In this document: positions 16,512-26,949 of the stretch, piece after piece
How positions within the stretch are numbered: position 1 is the first letter of the stretch
Layout: each line of letters begins with the position of its first letter
Assembly: GCA_002748155.1 (NCBI GenBank)
Contig: PDRO01000002.1
Coordinates: forward strand, 124,001 to 188,000
Direction of reading: 5' to 3'
Length of the DNA stretch: 64,000 nt
DNA from: Actinomycetales bacterium
Lineage (GTDB): Bacteria; Actinomycetota; Actinomycetes; Actinomycetales; Dermatophilaceae
Translations under genes and position numbers: made by a program
Notes under the pieces: generated by a model
What the model was told of the DNA's origin: nothing
What the model saw: only the letters and a program-made list of their open reading frames with translations
Database searches by the model: none

Positions 16512-17300
16512 TCAGATCTGCGGGCCTTGAGCGCGCAGTTTGTCGACCTCCAGCATCTTCTCCCGTAGTTCGGCCAGCCAGGGCTCGACGTGCTGGCCGG
16601 TCAAGGTGACGCACCACCCGAGCGCCTCGGAGCGGCTCCGAGCAATCCCGGCATCGACGAGGGTGTCGAGGACCTGCCGCTGGGGCTGACGCAGTCGGGT
16701 CATCACCGGGGCGGCGAGATGGGTGAACAGCTCGCGGTGCTCGCCCAACCGGGCGCCCCAGCTGACCTTGCGGCCATAGCGCGTCTCGGCCTCGAGTGCG
16801 ATCACGATCCGCTCCTGCCGACTCTCCTCCCGGAATCGACTGACACGGCCTTCGGCAGCGGCTGCGCCGGACTCGCCGTCCATGGGTGGCAACTCCAGAA
16901 CGACGACGAGCTCCTCGCGGTCGACGTTCACCTCAGGTGTGCCGACGAACCAGTCCGCGGGCAGGCGTCCGATGAACCAATCGGCAGCATCATCAGCCGG
17001 CGGCAGGTCGGCCTGCTGCCAGCCGCCGGGCCGTCCGAACGCACCACCCCGCCCGAACGGGCCGCCACGTCCACCAGGTCCACCAGCCCCGCCACGTCCA
17101 CCACCACTCCCACCACGTCCGCCAGGTCCTCGTCCCCGGCCACCTCCCCGGCCAACATGGCCCGAACCGCCGCCGGCACCACCGCCGAAGCCGCCGGTCC
17201 CTTCACCACGTCGTCCTCGACCGCGTCGGGGACCGTCGTCGTTCATGTCGTCACTCATCGCGTCGTCCATCTCTTGTGAGTACCACTTGTGTGCATGCAT
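16512..17300 (-). CDS. RGG-rich conserved actinobacterial protein of unknown function
   Basis: A 262-residue protein. Residues 25-92 are almost entirely Gly/Arg (RGG/GRG), as in RNA-binding disordered regions. The remainder is a compact domain: ADWFIGRLPADWFVGTPEV, REELVVVLELPP, then VSWGARLGEHRELFTHLAAP. Near the end VLDTLVDAGIARSRSEALGWCV resembles a ribbon-helix-helix or short DNA-binding helix pair. ATG 17300 is supported by GAGGAG six bases upstream. The promoter region contains tandem 8-base boxes shared with divergent serC. A nucleic-acid-binding regulator is my inference. Confidence 0.75.
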   Translation of the reverse strand: MHAHKWYSQEMDDAMSDDMNDDGPRRGRGRRGEGTGGFGGGAGGGSGHVGRGGGRGRGPGGRGGSGGGRGGAGGPGGRGGPFGRGGAFGRPGGWQQADLPPADDAADWFIGRLPADWFVGTPEVNVDREELVVVLELPPMDGESGAAAAEGRVSRFREESRQERIVIALEAETRYGRKVSWGARLGEHRELFTHLAAPVMTRLRQPQRQVLDTLVDAGIARSRSEALGWCVTLTGQHVEPWLAELREKMLEVDKLRAQGPQI

Positions 17301-17330
17301 GGGAAGCTCCTCAGCTATCCGTTCCAGTCA

Positions 17331-17362
17331 GCGATTACTCGCTTACGTACTTACAATACTAC
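17331..17362. promoter_or_regulatory. Tandem 8-bp boxes (nnnnTTAC x3 plus one variant)
   Basis: GCGATTAC, TCGCTTAC, GTACTTAC and AATACTAC run end to end without spacers. They overlap a plus-strand -10 TACAAT (17352-17357, toward serC) and a minus-strand TAGTAT (17361-17356). Unspaced direct repeats of this kind suit an oligomerising regulator such as a ribbon-helix-helix protein. Confidence 0.5.
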
Positions 17363-17519
17363 GCCGCAGGCCATCGCCGGACGATTCCCGAGCTGAGCCG
17401 ACCGGCCAGCGTCGTCCACTGATCTGCCCAACACTCGGACCCGCCTCAGCGGCGCGAGCGGGGCGGAGAGAGACTGGTTCCAAGCGTGCGGCGCCCAGCC
17501 GCACCGCGCGAGGAGGTGA

Positions 17520-18650
<1,131 letters not shown>

Positions 18651-18744
18651 CCTCGGTCGCCGACTCGATGATCCATGCCGGCGCGCTAGCACAGCGACGC
18701 CCGTAGGTGTTCCGTATGTCGACCTGCAGGATGTGATCGATGCG

Positions 18745-18831
18745 CTATCGGGTCATCGCAGCGATGATCGCGGCAACGACGAGCAATGCGAGCACGATCA
18801 GCGTGAACCGATGCCGGAAGCGCGCGTTCAC
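18745..18831 (-). CDS. 28-residue single-pass membrane peptide, coupled to MFS gene
   Basis: GTG 18831 overlaps the MFS stop (GTGA) and opens a 28-codon frame that ends at 18745. The peptide VNARFRHRFTLIVLALLVVA continues AIIAAMTR: a basic N-terminus and about 17 hydrophobic residues. The exact four-base overlap and perfect membrane profile argue that it is real and translationally coupled. It may modulate or stabilise the transporter. I recognise no family. Confidence 0.55.
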   Translation of the reverse strand: MNARFRHRFTLIVLALLVVAAIIAAMTR

Positions 18832-20126
18832 CGGCGGACCTCGGGCATCGCCCGGGCCGGGCGTTCGGCGTCCGGACCGACCGTCAGTCGCCAGTGCGGG
18901 CGACGATGTGACACGTGGCTCACGCGGACATTCTCACGCCTCACGGCGACCCAACTCACGACAAGCACCGCGGCGCCGACGGCCACCGCGCCGACCCCGA
19001 TGGTCCAACGGGCGCCCGCCACATCGCCGAGCCAGCCGATGACCGGAGCGCCGAGCGGGGTGCCGCCGAAGAAGATCGCCATGTAGAGCGCCATCACGCG
19101 ACCCCGCATACTCGGCTCCGTGGAGAGCTGGACCACGGCATTCGCGGTGGTCAGCGCAGTGAGCGCAGTCAGTCCGCAGCCGGCCAGTGCTGCCGCGAAC
19201 ACCGGATAGGTCGGTGCGGTAGCCGCTACACCGCTGGTCACCGTGAATCCGGCGAGTGCGCCGAACAGCACCCGCAACCGTGGGCGGGCGCGCCGGGCGG
19301 CAAGCAGTGCCGCGGAGACCGAGCCCACCGCCATGATCGACCCGAGGACGCCGTATTCCGTTGCGCCCTTGCCGAAGACAGTCGTCGCCATCAGTGCCGT
19401 GGTGATCTGGAAGTTCATCCCGAAAGTGCCGAGCACGAAGACGAGAAGCATGACGAGCTTGAGATCGGGCCGCCCGCGGACGTAGCGTAGTCCGTCACGA
19501 ACCCCAGCACGGCCGGGGGCCCGGGGCGCCGGACGAAGCTCTGCAGCCCGCATCGCGAGCAGCGCTGCCAGCATCGGCACGAACGACACCGCGTTGGCCA
19601 GCAGCGCCGGCCCGATGCCGTACGCCGCGATGAGCAGCCCGGCCGCCGCCGGACCGAGCAGGCGCCCAGTGTTGAAGGATGCACTGTTGAGTGCGACGGC
19701 GTTCGCCACCCGGTCGGGGCCGACGATCTCGGCGACGAAGGCATGCCGGGTCGGATTGTCGACGGCCGTGGCCAGGCCTTGCAGAAAGGCCAGCGCGTAA
19801 ACGTGCCAGAGCTCGACGAGACCGGTGAGCGTGAGCAGAGCGAGCACGAGCGCCGTGCCGAGCAGCACGCTCTGACTGATCAGCAGCACCCGGCGTTTGG
19901 AGAAGCGGTCGGCGACCAGGCCAGCCCATGGGGCGAGCACCAGGAAAGGCAGGAACTGCAACCCGGTGACGATCCCGAGTGCCGTCGACGACAGATCGGT
20001 GAGCTGGGTGAGCACGAGCCAGTCCTGCCCGACCCGGCCCATCCATGTGCCGACGTGGGAGATCACCCCGCCCGCGGCATACAGCCGATAGTTGCGGACG
20101 ACCAACGAACCGAAGGTGGAGTTCAC
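18828..20126 (-). CDS. MFS transporter, enterobactin-exporter-like (MFS_3)
   Basis: A transporter of about 432 residues with around 12 membrane helices. The start VNSTFGSLVVRNYRLYAAGGVIS and WMGRVGQDWLVL are typical of the MFS_3/EntS group. WAGLVADRFSKRRVLL is the loop A motif and AVDNPTRHAFVAEIV is also family-typical. GTG 20126 is chosen by homology; an upstream extension to 20303 is low-complexity and rejected. The real substrate is unknown. Its stop overlaps a 28-residue membrane peptide gene. The NCS2 permease gene ends 85 bases upstream, so co-transcription is possible. Confidence 0.87.
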   Translation of the reverse strand: MNSTFGSLVVRNYRLYAAGGVISHVGTWMGRVGQDWLVLTQLTDLSSTALGIVTGLQFLPFLVLAPWAGLVADRFSKRRVLLISQSVLLGTALVLALLTLTGLVELWHVYALAFLQGLATAVDNPTRHAFVAEIVGPDRVANAVALNSASFNTGRLLGPAAAGLLIAAYGIGPALLANAVSFVPMLAALLAMRAAELRPAPRAPGRAGVRDGLRYVRGRPDLKLVMLLVFVLGTFGMNFQITTALMATTVFGKGATEYGVLGSIMAVGSVSAALLAARRARPRLRVLFGALAGFTVTSGVAATAPTYPVFAAALAGCGLTALTALTTANAVVQLSTEPSMRGRVMALYMAIFFGGTPLGAPVIGWLGDVAGARWTIGVGAVAVGAAVLVVSWVAVRRENVRVSHVSHRRPHWRLTVGPDAERPARAMPEVRR

Positions 20127-20211
20127 GCGGACGCCACCGTCGTGAGAAGTCGTTCGGCCTGGCCGACCAGCTGTTGCCCGGCGGGGGCTGGGCGGGGTTG
20201 CGTGAGCCCGC

Positions 20212-21690
20212 TCAGCCGACACCGAGCAGCTGTTTGACCGGGTCGATAGCGAAGTAGAGCACGAAGAGCGCCGACACCACCCACATGAGTGGATGCACGC
20301 CACGTGCCTTCCCGCGCACGACCTTGATGAACGTGTAAGCGATGAAGCCGGCCCCGATGCCGACCGAAATCGAGTAGGTGAAGGGCATGAGGACGATCGT
20401 CAAAAAGGCCGGCAGCGCGATCTCGGCGTCGTCCCAGGAGATGCCTTTGACTTGCTGCATCATGAGGAAGCCCACGAGCACGAGTGCCGGAGTGGCGGCT
20501 TCGTAGGGCACGATCGTCGCCAAGGGCGCCAGGAAGGTGGCGAGCAAGAAGAGCACCCCGGTCACGACGGACGCGAGGCCGGTCCGGGCACCTTCACCGA
20601 CACCGGCAGCCGACTCGATGTAGGACGTGTTCGACGAGACGCCGCCGGCACCGCCGGCAATCGCGGCGACCGAGTCGACGACGAGGATCCGGTCGCTGTG
20701 CGGCGGGTTACCTTCCTCGTCGAGTAAGCCCCCCTCGCCACCGATGGCGACCATGGTGCCCATCGTGTCGAAGAAGTCGGCCAGCATCAGGGAGAAGACG
20801 AGCAGGACGGCGCTGACCAGCCCGATCTTGCCGAAGGACCCGAGCAGGTTGAACTGCCCGAGTAGCCCGAAGTCGGGTGTGCCGACAAACTGGTCGGGCA
20901 GCTTCGGCACGTTCAGGCCCCATCCCGTGGGGTTGACCAGATCACCCTCGGGATCGAACTGAGACCCGACCCGGAAGGCCGCCTCCACGGCGATAGCCAG
21001 CACGGTGGAGCCGACGATCGCGTAGAGGATGGCGCCGCGTACTTTGCGCAGATACATGGCGATGAGGCAGAACATCCCGACGACGAAGATGACCAGCGGC
21101 CACCCGGCGAGCACGCCGCCGATACCGAGCTCGACCGGCACCGCGGGGGCTTTGCGCACGAAGCCGGCGTCGACCAGCCCGATCAACGTGATGAACAAGC
21201 CGATACCCACCGAGATGGCGGTCTTGAGCTGGCTCGGCACGGCATGGAAGACCGCTTGCCGGAATCCGGATAGCACGAGCACGAGGATGATGATTCCTTC
21301 GAGAACGATCAGCCCCATGGCATCGGCCCAGGTCATCTGCGGAAGGGTGGCGATCCCGAAGGCCACGAAAGCGTTGAGCCCCAAACCGGCGGCCAGCGCC
21401 AACGGATAGTTCGCCACAAGGCCCATGAGGATGGTCATGACTCCGGCGATCAGGGCGGTCGCCGCGGCGACTTTGGCTAGGTCCGGGGCTGCTCCCCCGC
21501 CGAGGAAGGCACCGGTGCTGTCCGGAACCGTGCCGATGATCAGCGGGTTGAGCACGATGATGTAGGCCATCGTGAAGAAGGTGACGACCCCACCGCGGAT
21601 CTCGGCGGACACCGTCGAACCGCGCTCAGTCACGTGGAAGAAGCTGTCGATGCCGCTGCGCCGGGTCGGCCCGGCCTTTGTCGTGGACAT
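20212..21690 (-). CDS. NCS2-family purine permease (AzgA/GhxP-like)
   Basis: A 492-residue, 14-segment nucleobase:cation symporter. RGGVVTFFTMAYIIVLNP, LALAAGLGLNAFVAFG, GLIVLEGIIILVLVLSGFR, FFDTMGTMVAIG and GAGGVSSNTSYIESAAGVGEGARTGLASV are hallmarks of the hypoxanthine/guanine/adenine AzgA branch. Purine uptake is the likely role. The neighbouring DUF2530 gene on the other strand is a frequent companion of this permease in actinobacteria. ATG 21690 fits family starts. Confidence 0.93.
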   Translation of the reverse strand: MSTTKAGPTRRSGIDSFFHVTERGSTVSAEIRGGVVTFFTMAYIIVLNPLIIGTVPDSTGAFLGGGAAPDLAKVAAATALIAGVMTILMGLVANYPLALAAGLGLNAFVAFGIATLPQMTWADAMGLIVLEGIIILVLVLSGFRQAVFHAVPSQLKTAISVGIGLFITLIGLVDAGFVRKAPAVPVELGIGGVLAGWPLVIFVVGMFCLIAMYLRKVRGAILYAIVGSTVLAIAVEAAFRVGSQFDPEGDLVNPTGWGLNVPKLPDQFVGTPDFGLLGQFNLLGSFGKIGLVSAVLLVFSLMLADFFDTMGTMVAIGGEGGLLDEEGNPPHSDRILVVDSVAAIAGGAGGVSSNTSYIESAAGVGEGARTGLASVVTGVLFLLATFLAPLATIVPYEAATPALVLVGFLMMQQVKGISWDDAEIALPAFLTIVLMPFTYSISVGIGAGFIAYTFIKVVRGKARGVHPLMWVVSALFVLYFAIDPVKQLLGVG

Positions 21691-21813
21691 GACTAGAACG
21701 CTAGCGCGCCCCGGTGGCGAGCATGAGGCCGGACCCCGCGATCCGGATGGTCACGTCGCATCGTCTCGGCACCGACGCGCCGGATCCAGGCGGATGGGCG
21801 AAGAGCGTCGGGT

Positions 21814-21819
21814 TACGCT
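21814..21819 (+). promoter_or_regulatory. -10 box of leaderless DUF2530 promoter
   Basis: TACGCT lies six bases before GTG 21826. Confidence 0.45.
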
Positions 21820-21825
21820 GGCGCC

Positions 21826-22101
21826 GTGGCCCCTGCGCAACAGCCCGACGAACCGCTATCGGTGCCTGCCCGGCGGATCGTCGAAGTGGGTATGGGCGGA
21901 TGGACACTAGCTCTGGTGCTCGTGCTGATCGTGCCGGGCTGGCACTCTGGCGAGCGCAACTGGTGGCCGCTGACCTGCGGCTACGGCCTCGGACTGGGCA
22001 TCATCGGTTGGCTCTACCTGTGGCGAGGTCGAGGCAACGCCGCCGGGGTTGACCCAGGCACGACGCAGTCCACGCCCCAAGACCCATCTCGACAGCCCTG
22101 A
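21826..22101 (+). CDS. DUF2530 family small membrane protein
   Basis: A 91-residue protein with two membrane segments (WTLALVLVLIVPG and CGYGLGLGIIGWLYLW) joined by a short loop with NWWPLTCGYG, the DUF2530 pattern. The tail is polar. It is divergent from the NCS2 permease, a known neighbourhood for this family. The function is not established. The GTG start appears leaderless. Confidence 0.8.
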   Translation: MAPAQQPDEPLSVPARRIVEVGMGGWTLALVLVLIVPGWHSGERNWWPLTCGYGLGLGIIGWLYLWRGRGNAAGVDPGTTQSTPQDPSRQP

Positions 22102-22131
22102 CCCCGACGGGACAGCCACGCGCAGGCCGGG

Positions 22132-23382
22132 TTGTCAGAGGCACCTGGCATGGTCGGCGACATGACCGTCGGTGAGTTGTGGCCACTGCTCGTCGGTGTC
22201 GCCGGTGTCGCCGGTGTCGCTGGGGTCGTCGGTGTTGCCGTCGGCCTGCTCGTCGGTGTGCTGCTCGCGCGAGGGAGGTGTGCGACGCAGGTAGCGGCAG
22301 CGGTCGCCGAGCGCGATGTCTTGCGTGATCGCGTGGCGGACCTGCAAGCCCAGACCGACCGCGCGATCGAAACGACCCAGTTCGTCGGGCCGCTCCGTGA
22401 GGCCCTCCTTCGAGTGGAGCGCCAGGTGCACACCCTGGAACGCGACCGGGGCGAGCAGTTCGCCCGGGTCGCTCTCGAGCTGACCCGGGTGCAGTCGAGC
22501 GCTGACGGGTTGCGCGAGCAAACCGCCAGCCTGGTCGGCTCGTTATCCTCATCCGGCGTACGCGGCTCGTGGGGAGAGCTGTCGTTGCAACGCGTTCTCG
22601 AAGCCTCGGGCATGCTGGCCCGCTGCGATCTCGATCTTCAACCAACGCTGGTCGGCGACGATGGAACGCGCCGACCTGATGTGGTCGTCCACCTGCCCGG
22701 CAACCGGCACGTCGCGGTCGATGCCAAAGCACCGATGACCCAGTTCCTCGCGGCACAAGCCGATGGGCTCGACCCCGAGCAGCGTGCCAGGAAGCTGCGA
22801 GCTCACGCCAAGGCGCTACGCCGACACCTCGACGCGCTCGCCGGGAAGGGCTATTGGCAGCTGGTAGGCACATCTCCCGAGCTCGTCGTCTGCTACGTGC
22901 CCGGCGAGGCTTTCCTCGCCGCAGCTCTCGATGCCGACCCGACGCTGCACGAGTACGCGTTGGACCGGGGGGTGGTGCTCGCCTCGCCGGCAACGCTGCT
23001 CGCGTTGCTGCGCACGATTGCGGTCACCTGGCGCCAGCACTCCCTGGCCGAGGGAGCCCGAGAGCTGTTGCTCCTGGGCCGCCAGCTCTACGAACGGATC
23101 GGAGGGTTGGCCCGGCATACCGAAGCCGTGGGGGACAGCTTGGCCCGCGCAGTCTCGGCCTACAACACCTGGGTCGGATCGCTGGAGAGTCGGCTCCTGG
23201 TCACCGCGCGCCGCATGGAAGCACTCGGACTGGGTGACGACAGCCATCCAGTCGGTTTCCCAGCTCAGGTTGAATCGGTCCCCCGATCGTTGCGCAGCCC
23301 CGAGCTGGTCCCGGCTGCCGACGAGTGGTCAGCGGGCCTTGAGAGCCCGGCGCAGCTCGCTCGGCAAGGCGAAGATCAGTGA
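22132..23382 (+). CDS. rmuC: DNA recombination protein RmuC
   Basis: A protein of about 416 residues. An N-terminal membrane anchor built from a [17 protein letters not shown] repeat is followed by a coiled coil (about residues 55-140). The RmuC core is [20 protein letters not shown], then the PD-(D/E)XK-like [19 protein letters not shown] and [26 protein letters not shown]. RmuC limits recombination between inverted repeats in E. coli. The start is TTG 22132, with ATG 22150 or 22162 as alternatives; the anchor is retained in each case. Its last 54 bases overlap the convergent ispH gene. Confidence 0.9.
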   Translation: MSEAPGMVGDMTVGELWPLLVGVAGVAGVAGVVGVAVGLLVGVLLARGRCATQVAAAVAERDVLRDRVADLQAQTDRAIETTQFVGPLREALLRVERQVHTLERDRGEQFARVALELTRVQSSADGLREQTASLVGSLSSSGVRGSWGELSLQRVLEASGMLARCDLDLQPTLVGDDGTRRPDVVVHLPGNRHVAVDAKAPMTQFLAAQADGLDPEQRARKLRAHAKALRRHLDALAGKGYWQLVGTSPELVVCYVPGEAFLAAALDADPTLHEYALDRGVVLASPATLLALLRTIAVTWRQHSLAEGARELLLLGRQLYERIGGLARHTEAVGDSLARAVSAYNTWVGSLESRLLVTARRMEALGLGDDSHPVGFPAQVESVPRSLRSPELVPAADEWSAGLESPAQLARQGEDQ

Positions 23383-24417
23383 CTCCTCGGCGGCGACAAT
23401 GGGCTGCACGTCGGTGTAGCCGGCTTCGGCCAGGCGGTCGAGCACCTCCTCCACGAGGACATCGGGCACGCTCGCCCCGGACGACACCCCGACCGTCGTG
23501 ACCCCGTCGAACCAGGCCGGATCGATCTCGTCGGCGTAGTCGACGAGGTGGCCTGCGCCGGCTCCGTGCTCGAGCGCCACCTCGACCAGGCGCACCGAGT
23601 TCGAGGAGTTCCGGGACCCGACGACGATCATCAGCTCGACGTCCCGAGCCAGCTGCTTGACGGCTAGCTGCCGGTTCTGCGTCGCGTAACAGATGTCGTC
23701 ACTCGGCGGATCGATCAGTGCCGGAAAACGACTCCGCAGCCGACGTACGGTCTCCATCGTCTCGTCGACCGATAGCGTCGTCTGCGAGAGCCAGGCCACC
23801 TTGGCCGGGTCGCGCACCTGCACATCGTCGACGGCGTCCGGTCCGTCCACGAGGATGATGTGCTCGGGTGCTTCACCTGAGGTCCCGACGACCTCTTCGT
23901 GGCCTTCGTGCCCGATGAGCAGGATGTCGTATTCGGCAGCAGCGAACCGGCGAGCCTCCCGGTGCACCTTGGTGACCAGCGGGCACGTGGCGTCGATCGT
24001 CCGGAGGGATCGCTGCCGAGCCTCCTCGTGCACCGCCGGTGCCACGCCGTGGGCGGAGAAGATCACCGTCGCGCCTTCGGGCACTTGGTCGGTCTCGTCG
24101 ACGAAGACCGCACCTCGACGTCGAAGCATCTCGACGACGTGCTTGTTGTGGACGATCTCCTTGCGCACGTAGACCGGTGGCTCGTAGAGCTCTAAGGCCT
24201 TCTCGACCGCGACCACAGCTCGATCCACCCCTGCGCAGTACCCCCGCGGGGCGGCCAGCAACACCCGCTTGGGCGAGGGAGTCCCGGCAGGCTCGGTGGG
24301 AGGAGCCTGAGCATCCGGAACCGCGTCGGGGGAAGCCGCAACAGTCGACGCGGACGTCAGCGGCGGCTGACCGGTCGCGGCCGAGCCGGGCGGTTGGGTG
24401 GACAACATGGTTGACAT
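23329..24417 (-). CDS. ispH: 4-hydroxy-3-methylbut-2-enyl diphosphate reductase
   Basis: A 362-residue iron-sulfur enzyme for the last step of the MEP isoprenoid pathway (HMBPP to IPP/DMAPP). Cluster cysteines are seen in [26 protein letters not shown] and [11 protein letters not shown]. The active-site EEVVGTSGE and [14 protein letters not shown] are intact. About 48 N-terminal residues are a Pro/Ala/Thr-rich extension absent from E. coli IspH but common in actinobacteria. The C-terminus overlaps rmuC tail to tail by 54 bases. xseA is divergent upstream. Confidence 0.97.
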   Translation of the reverse strand: MSTMLSTQPPGSAATGQPPLTSASTVAASPDAVPDAQAPPTEPAGTPSPKRVLLAAPRGYCAGVDRAVVAVEKALELYEPPVYVRKEIVHNKHVVEMLRRRGAVFVDETDQVPEGATVIFSAHGVAPAVHEEARQRSLRTIDATCPLVTKVHREARRFAAAEYDILLIGHEGHEEVVGTSGEAPEHIILVDGPDAVDDVQVRDPAKVAWLSQTTLSVDETMETVRRLRSRFPALIDPPSDDICYATQNRQLAVKQLARDVELMIVVGSRNSSNSVRLVEVALEHGAGAGHLVDYADEIDPAWFDGVTTVGVSSGASVPDVLVEEVLDRLAEAGYTDVQPIVAAEESLIFALPSELRRALKAR

Positions 24418-24514
24418 GGTATGCGGCGGTCGACGATGACGCCTCCGGCGCGCCTGCAGGTATGCAGGGCAGGTCGTTTCAGAAGCCGCAGACCGCTGCC
24501 TGTAGTCGCGCCTC

Positions 24515-24520
24515 TAGAGT
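24515..24520 (+). promoter_or_regulatory. -10 box of leaderless xseA promoter
   Basis: TAGAGT lies six bases before GTG 24527. Confidence 0.5.
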
Positions 24521-24526
24521 GCCAGG

Positions 24527-25816
24527 GTGAGCACGCCGGCAAGACTGCCCGAGAAGGCAGCCGACACAACCGCGGAGTCTCCGTGGCCGGTCCGGGTGCT
24601 CAGCCTCAAGATCGCCGACTACGTCCACCGGATGTCGCCGCTATGGGTCGAGGGCCAAGTCGTGCAACTACAGCGACGTGCCAACACGGCATACCTCACC
24701 CTGCGCGACCCCGAAGTCGACATGTCGATGTCCGTGACCATCTCGGTGCACGCCCTCAACGCGCTGCCCACGCCGCTGCTGGAAGGTGCGCGGGTCGTGC
24801 TGCAGGCCAAGCCGACCTACTGGACCCGCCGGGGAACCCTGCAACTGGACGCCCGGCAGATCCGGCCGGTCGGTGTCGGAGACCTGCTGGTCCGCATCGA
24901 GATCCTCAAACAGCGGCTCGCCGCCGAAGGGCTCTTCGACAGCCGCCGCAAGAAGCCGCTGCCGTTCTTGCCGCGGCTGGTCGGCCTGGTCACCGGCCGG
25001 GCGAGTGCCGCCGAGCACGATGTGGTCGAGAACGCCCGGCGTCGCTGGCCGACGGTGCGTTTCGAGATCCGTCAAGTGGCGGTGCAGGGCAGTCATGCCG
25101 TGACGGAGGTCGTGGCGGCATTGGCCGAGCTCGACGCCCACCCGGAGGTCGATGTCATCGTCATCGCCCGAGGCGGCGGCGCGCTTGAGGAGCTGCTGCC
25201 GTTCAGCAACGAGACACTCCTGCGAGCTGTCGACGCTGCCCACACACCTGTGGTGTCGGCCGTAGGTCACGATGTCGACACCCCGTTGCTCGACTTCGTC
25301 GCCGATCGGCGAGCATCGACACCCACCGACGCCGGCAAGGCCATCGTGCCCGACGCGAACGGTGAGGCAGCCAACACCGCAGCATTGCGGGCCCGCGCTC
25401 GCCGGGCCCTGGCGAGCCGGCTCGACACCGAGCGACGGGTGCTCGTCGCGCACTACTCCCGTGCCGTGATGACCGACCCGCTAGCACTCATCGCACCCCA
25501 CCGTCAGCAGATCGCGACGTTGCTGAAGCGGGCCACCGAACGCCTCGGCACCCGTTTGTCCCACGAGAGCGACCGGATCAAGCACCTGGGCACCCAAGTG
25601 CGGCTCCTGTCCCCGCAGTCGACCCTCGACCGCGGATACGCCGTGGTCACCCATGCGGATGGGCGAGTCGTGCGGGGGCGCGACGACGTGCACCCCGAGG
25701 AACTGCTCCGGGTGCTCGTTTCCCGAGGAGACTTCGGTGTGCAGGTCGTCGGCAACGACGCGGTGCAGGCCGATGACCTGCCACGGGACCACGTGGGCAC
25801 CGAGACGCAGCCCTGA
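24527..25816 (+). CDS. xseA: Exodeoxyribonuclease VII large subunit
   Basis: A 429-residue subunit of the single-strand exonuclease used in mismatch repair and recombination. The N-terminal OB fold (DYVHRMSPLWVEGQVVQLQR ... AYLTLRD) is followed by the catalytic domain with GLVTGRASAAEHDVVENARRR, VIVIARGGGALEEL, SAVGHDVDTPLLDFVADRRA and STPTDAGKAIVP. A coiled-coil region and LDRGYAVV close the protein. It is divergent from ispH and followed 87 bases later by xseB. Confidence 0.97.
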   Translation: MSTPARLPEKAADTTAESPWPVRVLSLKIADYVHRMSPLWVEGQVVQLQRRANTAYLTLRDPEVDMSMSVTISVHALNALPTPLLEGARVVLQAKPTYWTRRGTLQLDARQIRPVGVGDLLVRIEILKQRLAAEGLFDSRRKKPLPFLPRLVGLVTGRASAAEHDVVENARRRWPTVRFEIRQVAVQGSHAVTEVVAALAELDAHPEVDVIVIARGGGALEELLPFSNETLLRAVDAAHTPVVSAVGHDVDTPLLDFVADRRASTPTDAGKAIVPDANGEAANTAALRARARRALASRLDTERRVLVAHYSRAVMTDPLALIAPHRQQIATLLKRATERLGTRLSHESDRIKHLGTQVRLLSPQSTLDRGYAVVTHADGRVVRGRDDVHPEELLRVLVSRGDFGVQVVGNDAVQADDLPRDHVGTETQP

Positions 25817-25903
25817 CGCGGCGGTGCAGAATAGTGCCCGACGGCATCGACCGACCGGGCCGTCCCCTGCTTCACCCGCGGCCTCGCCCGAAGGGAGCAC
25901 GTC

Positions 25904-26188
25904 GTGACGGACCCGACCGACCCGGCATCCGCGCCGGACACGACCTCGGACAAGGCCGCTGCCCCCGCCGAGCACATGGATGCCGGGATCTCCGATATCC
26001 CCGACCTCGGCTACGAGCAGGCACGGGACGAACTGGTGGCCATCGTGGCCCGACTGGAAGGTGGCCAAGCCCCTCTCGAAGAGAGCCTGACCTTGTGGCA
26101 TCGCGGCGAGGCCTTGGCCGCCCATTGCTCCCGGTGGCTCGATGCGGCTCAAGCACAGATCGCCAAGGGCGAGACATCCGGGCAGTAG
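25904..26188 (+). CDS. xseB: Exodeoxyribonuclease VII small subunit
   Basis: A 94-residue partner of XseA. The conserved helical pair is LGYEQARDELVAIVARLEGG and PLEESLTLWHRGEALAAHC, followed by a short tail. About 33 N-terminal residues are an acidic Ala/Pro extension. GTG 25904 has AAGGGAG upstream. It shares the direction of xseA and ends in a GC hairpin before convergent DUF4245. Confidence 0.95.
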   Translation: MTDPTDPASAPDTTSDKAAAPAEHMDAGISDIPDLGYEQARDELVAIVARLEGGQAPLEESLTLWHRGEALAAHCSRWLDAAQAQIAKGETSGQ

Positions 26189-26204
26189 CGGCCGGGCCGG
26201 CCGC
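26188..26204. terminator. GC-rich hairpin between convergent xseB and DUF4245 gene
   Basis: GCGGCCGGGCCGGCCGC forms a seven-base stem with a three-base loop starting at the last base of xseB. There is no T-tract. It could serve both strands. Confidence 0.45.
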
Positions 26205-26212
26205 AGGTGAAT

Positions 26213-26887
26213 CTAGTCGAGCACAGTCACGGCACGTAGGGCGGGCACGAAGACCTCCAGCTCTGCTAGCCCACCGGTCGCACTGACCACCGTGGTGAGC
26301 ACCCCTTGGTCGGTATCGGTGTTCCGGACAAGGTGCAGCTGCCCACGTTCGTCGACGCGTTGCTCCCAGCTCTGACCGGCCAGCTCGACCGAGCCGGACA
26401 CCGCAGCATCGGTCGTGATCCGGCGCACCCAGTCGTCACCGGCATCGACGGCTTCTTTGAGGGCGATCGACCCGCCCGACGGCGTTGTCCACACGCTCTG
26501 CCAGACCTGCTCGGCGTCACCGAGCTCACCGAAGCGCGCGGAGGTCGCCGTCCACCCGTCGGGCAGATCCTGGGGCGCGGTGAACGGCACGCCGGTCTCG
26601 GCCACGGCCGCAGCGGCCACCGGCGCCGGGTCGATGACCGCCCGAAGCATGTCACCGCGCGGCACGAGCAGCACAAGCCCGGCGAGCATGACGAACACGA
26701 CGAACAACGAGCGCACCATGTTGGACGCCGAGCCCAGGGCATACCGGCTCCGAGGCCGCTGCTGAGCCACCTCGTCCGCGCTCTCCCCCTCACCCCCACC
26801 GACCGGTTCGGTCGGCTCTGCCGTCTCGGCTGAGTCTGATGCCTCAACCGACGGGGGCACGTCGGGCTCGTTGGTCGTGTCGGTCAC
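26213..26887 (-). CDS. DUF4245 family membrane-anchored protein
   Basis: A 224-residue protein with a disordered acidic N-terminus. One membrane segment, NMVRSLFVVFVMLAGLVLLVPR at about residues 56-77, matches the conserved start of DUF4245. An extracytoplasmic domain follows (FTAPQDLPDGWTATSARF ... WQSVWTTPSGGSIALKEAV). The function is not established. GTG 26887 is divergent from the PfkB kinase gene, and the convergent xseB ends 24 bases away. Confidence 0.85.
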   Translation of the reverse strand: MTDTTNEPDVPPSVEASDSAETAEPTEPVGGGEGESADEVAQQRPRSRYALGSASNMVRSLFVVFVMLAGLVLLVPRGDMLRAVIDPAPVAAAAVAETGVPFTAPQDLPDGWTATSARFGELGDAEQVWQSVWTTPSGGSIALKEAVDAGDDWVRRITTDAAVSGSVELAGQSWEQRVDERGQLHLVRNTDTDQGVLTTVVSATGGLAELEVFVPALRAVTVLD

Positions 26888-26936
26888 GTCACCATGCTCG
26901 GGTATGCGTTCCCGGTCGCCAAACCCGGCCCTCGTT

Positions 26937-26942
26937 TAGGCT
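26937..26942 (+). promoter_or_regulatory. -10 box of leaderless PfkB kinase promoter
   Basis: TAGGCT lies seven bases before GTG 26950. Confidence 0.5.
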
Positions 26943-26949
26943 GGTCAGC

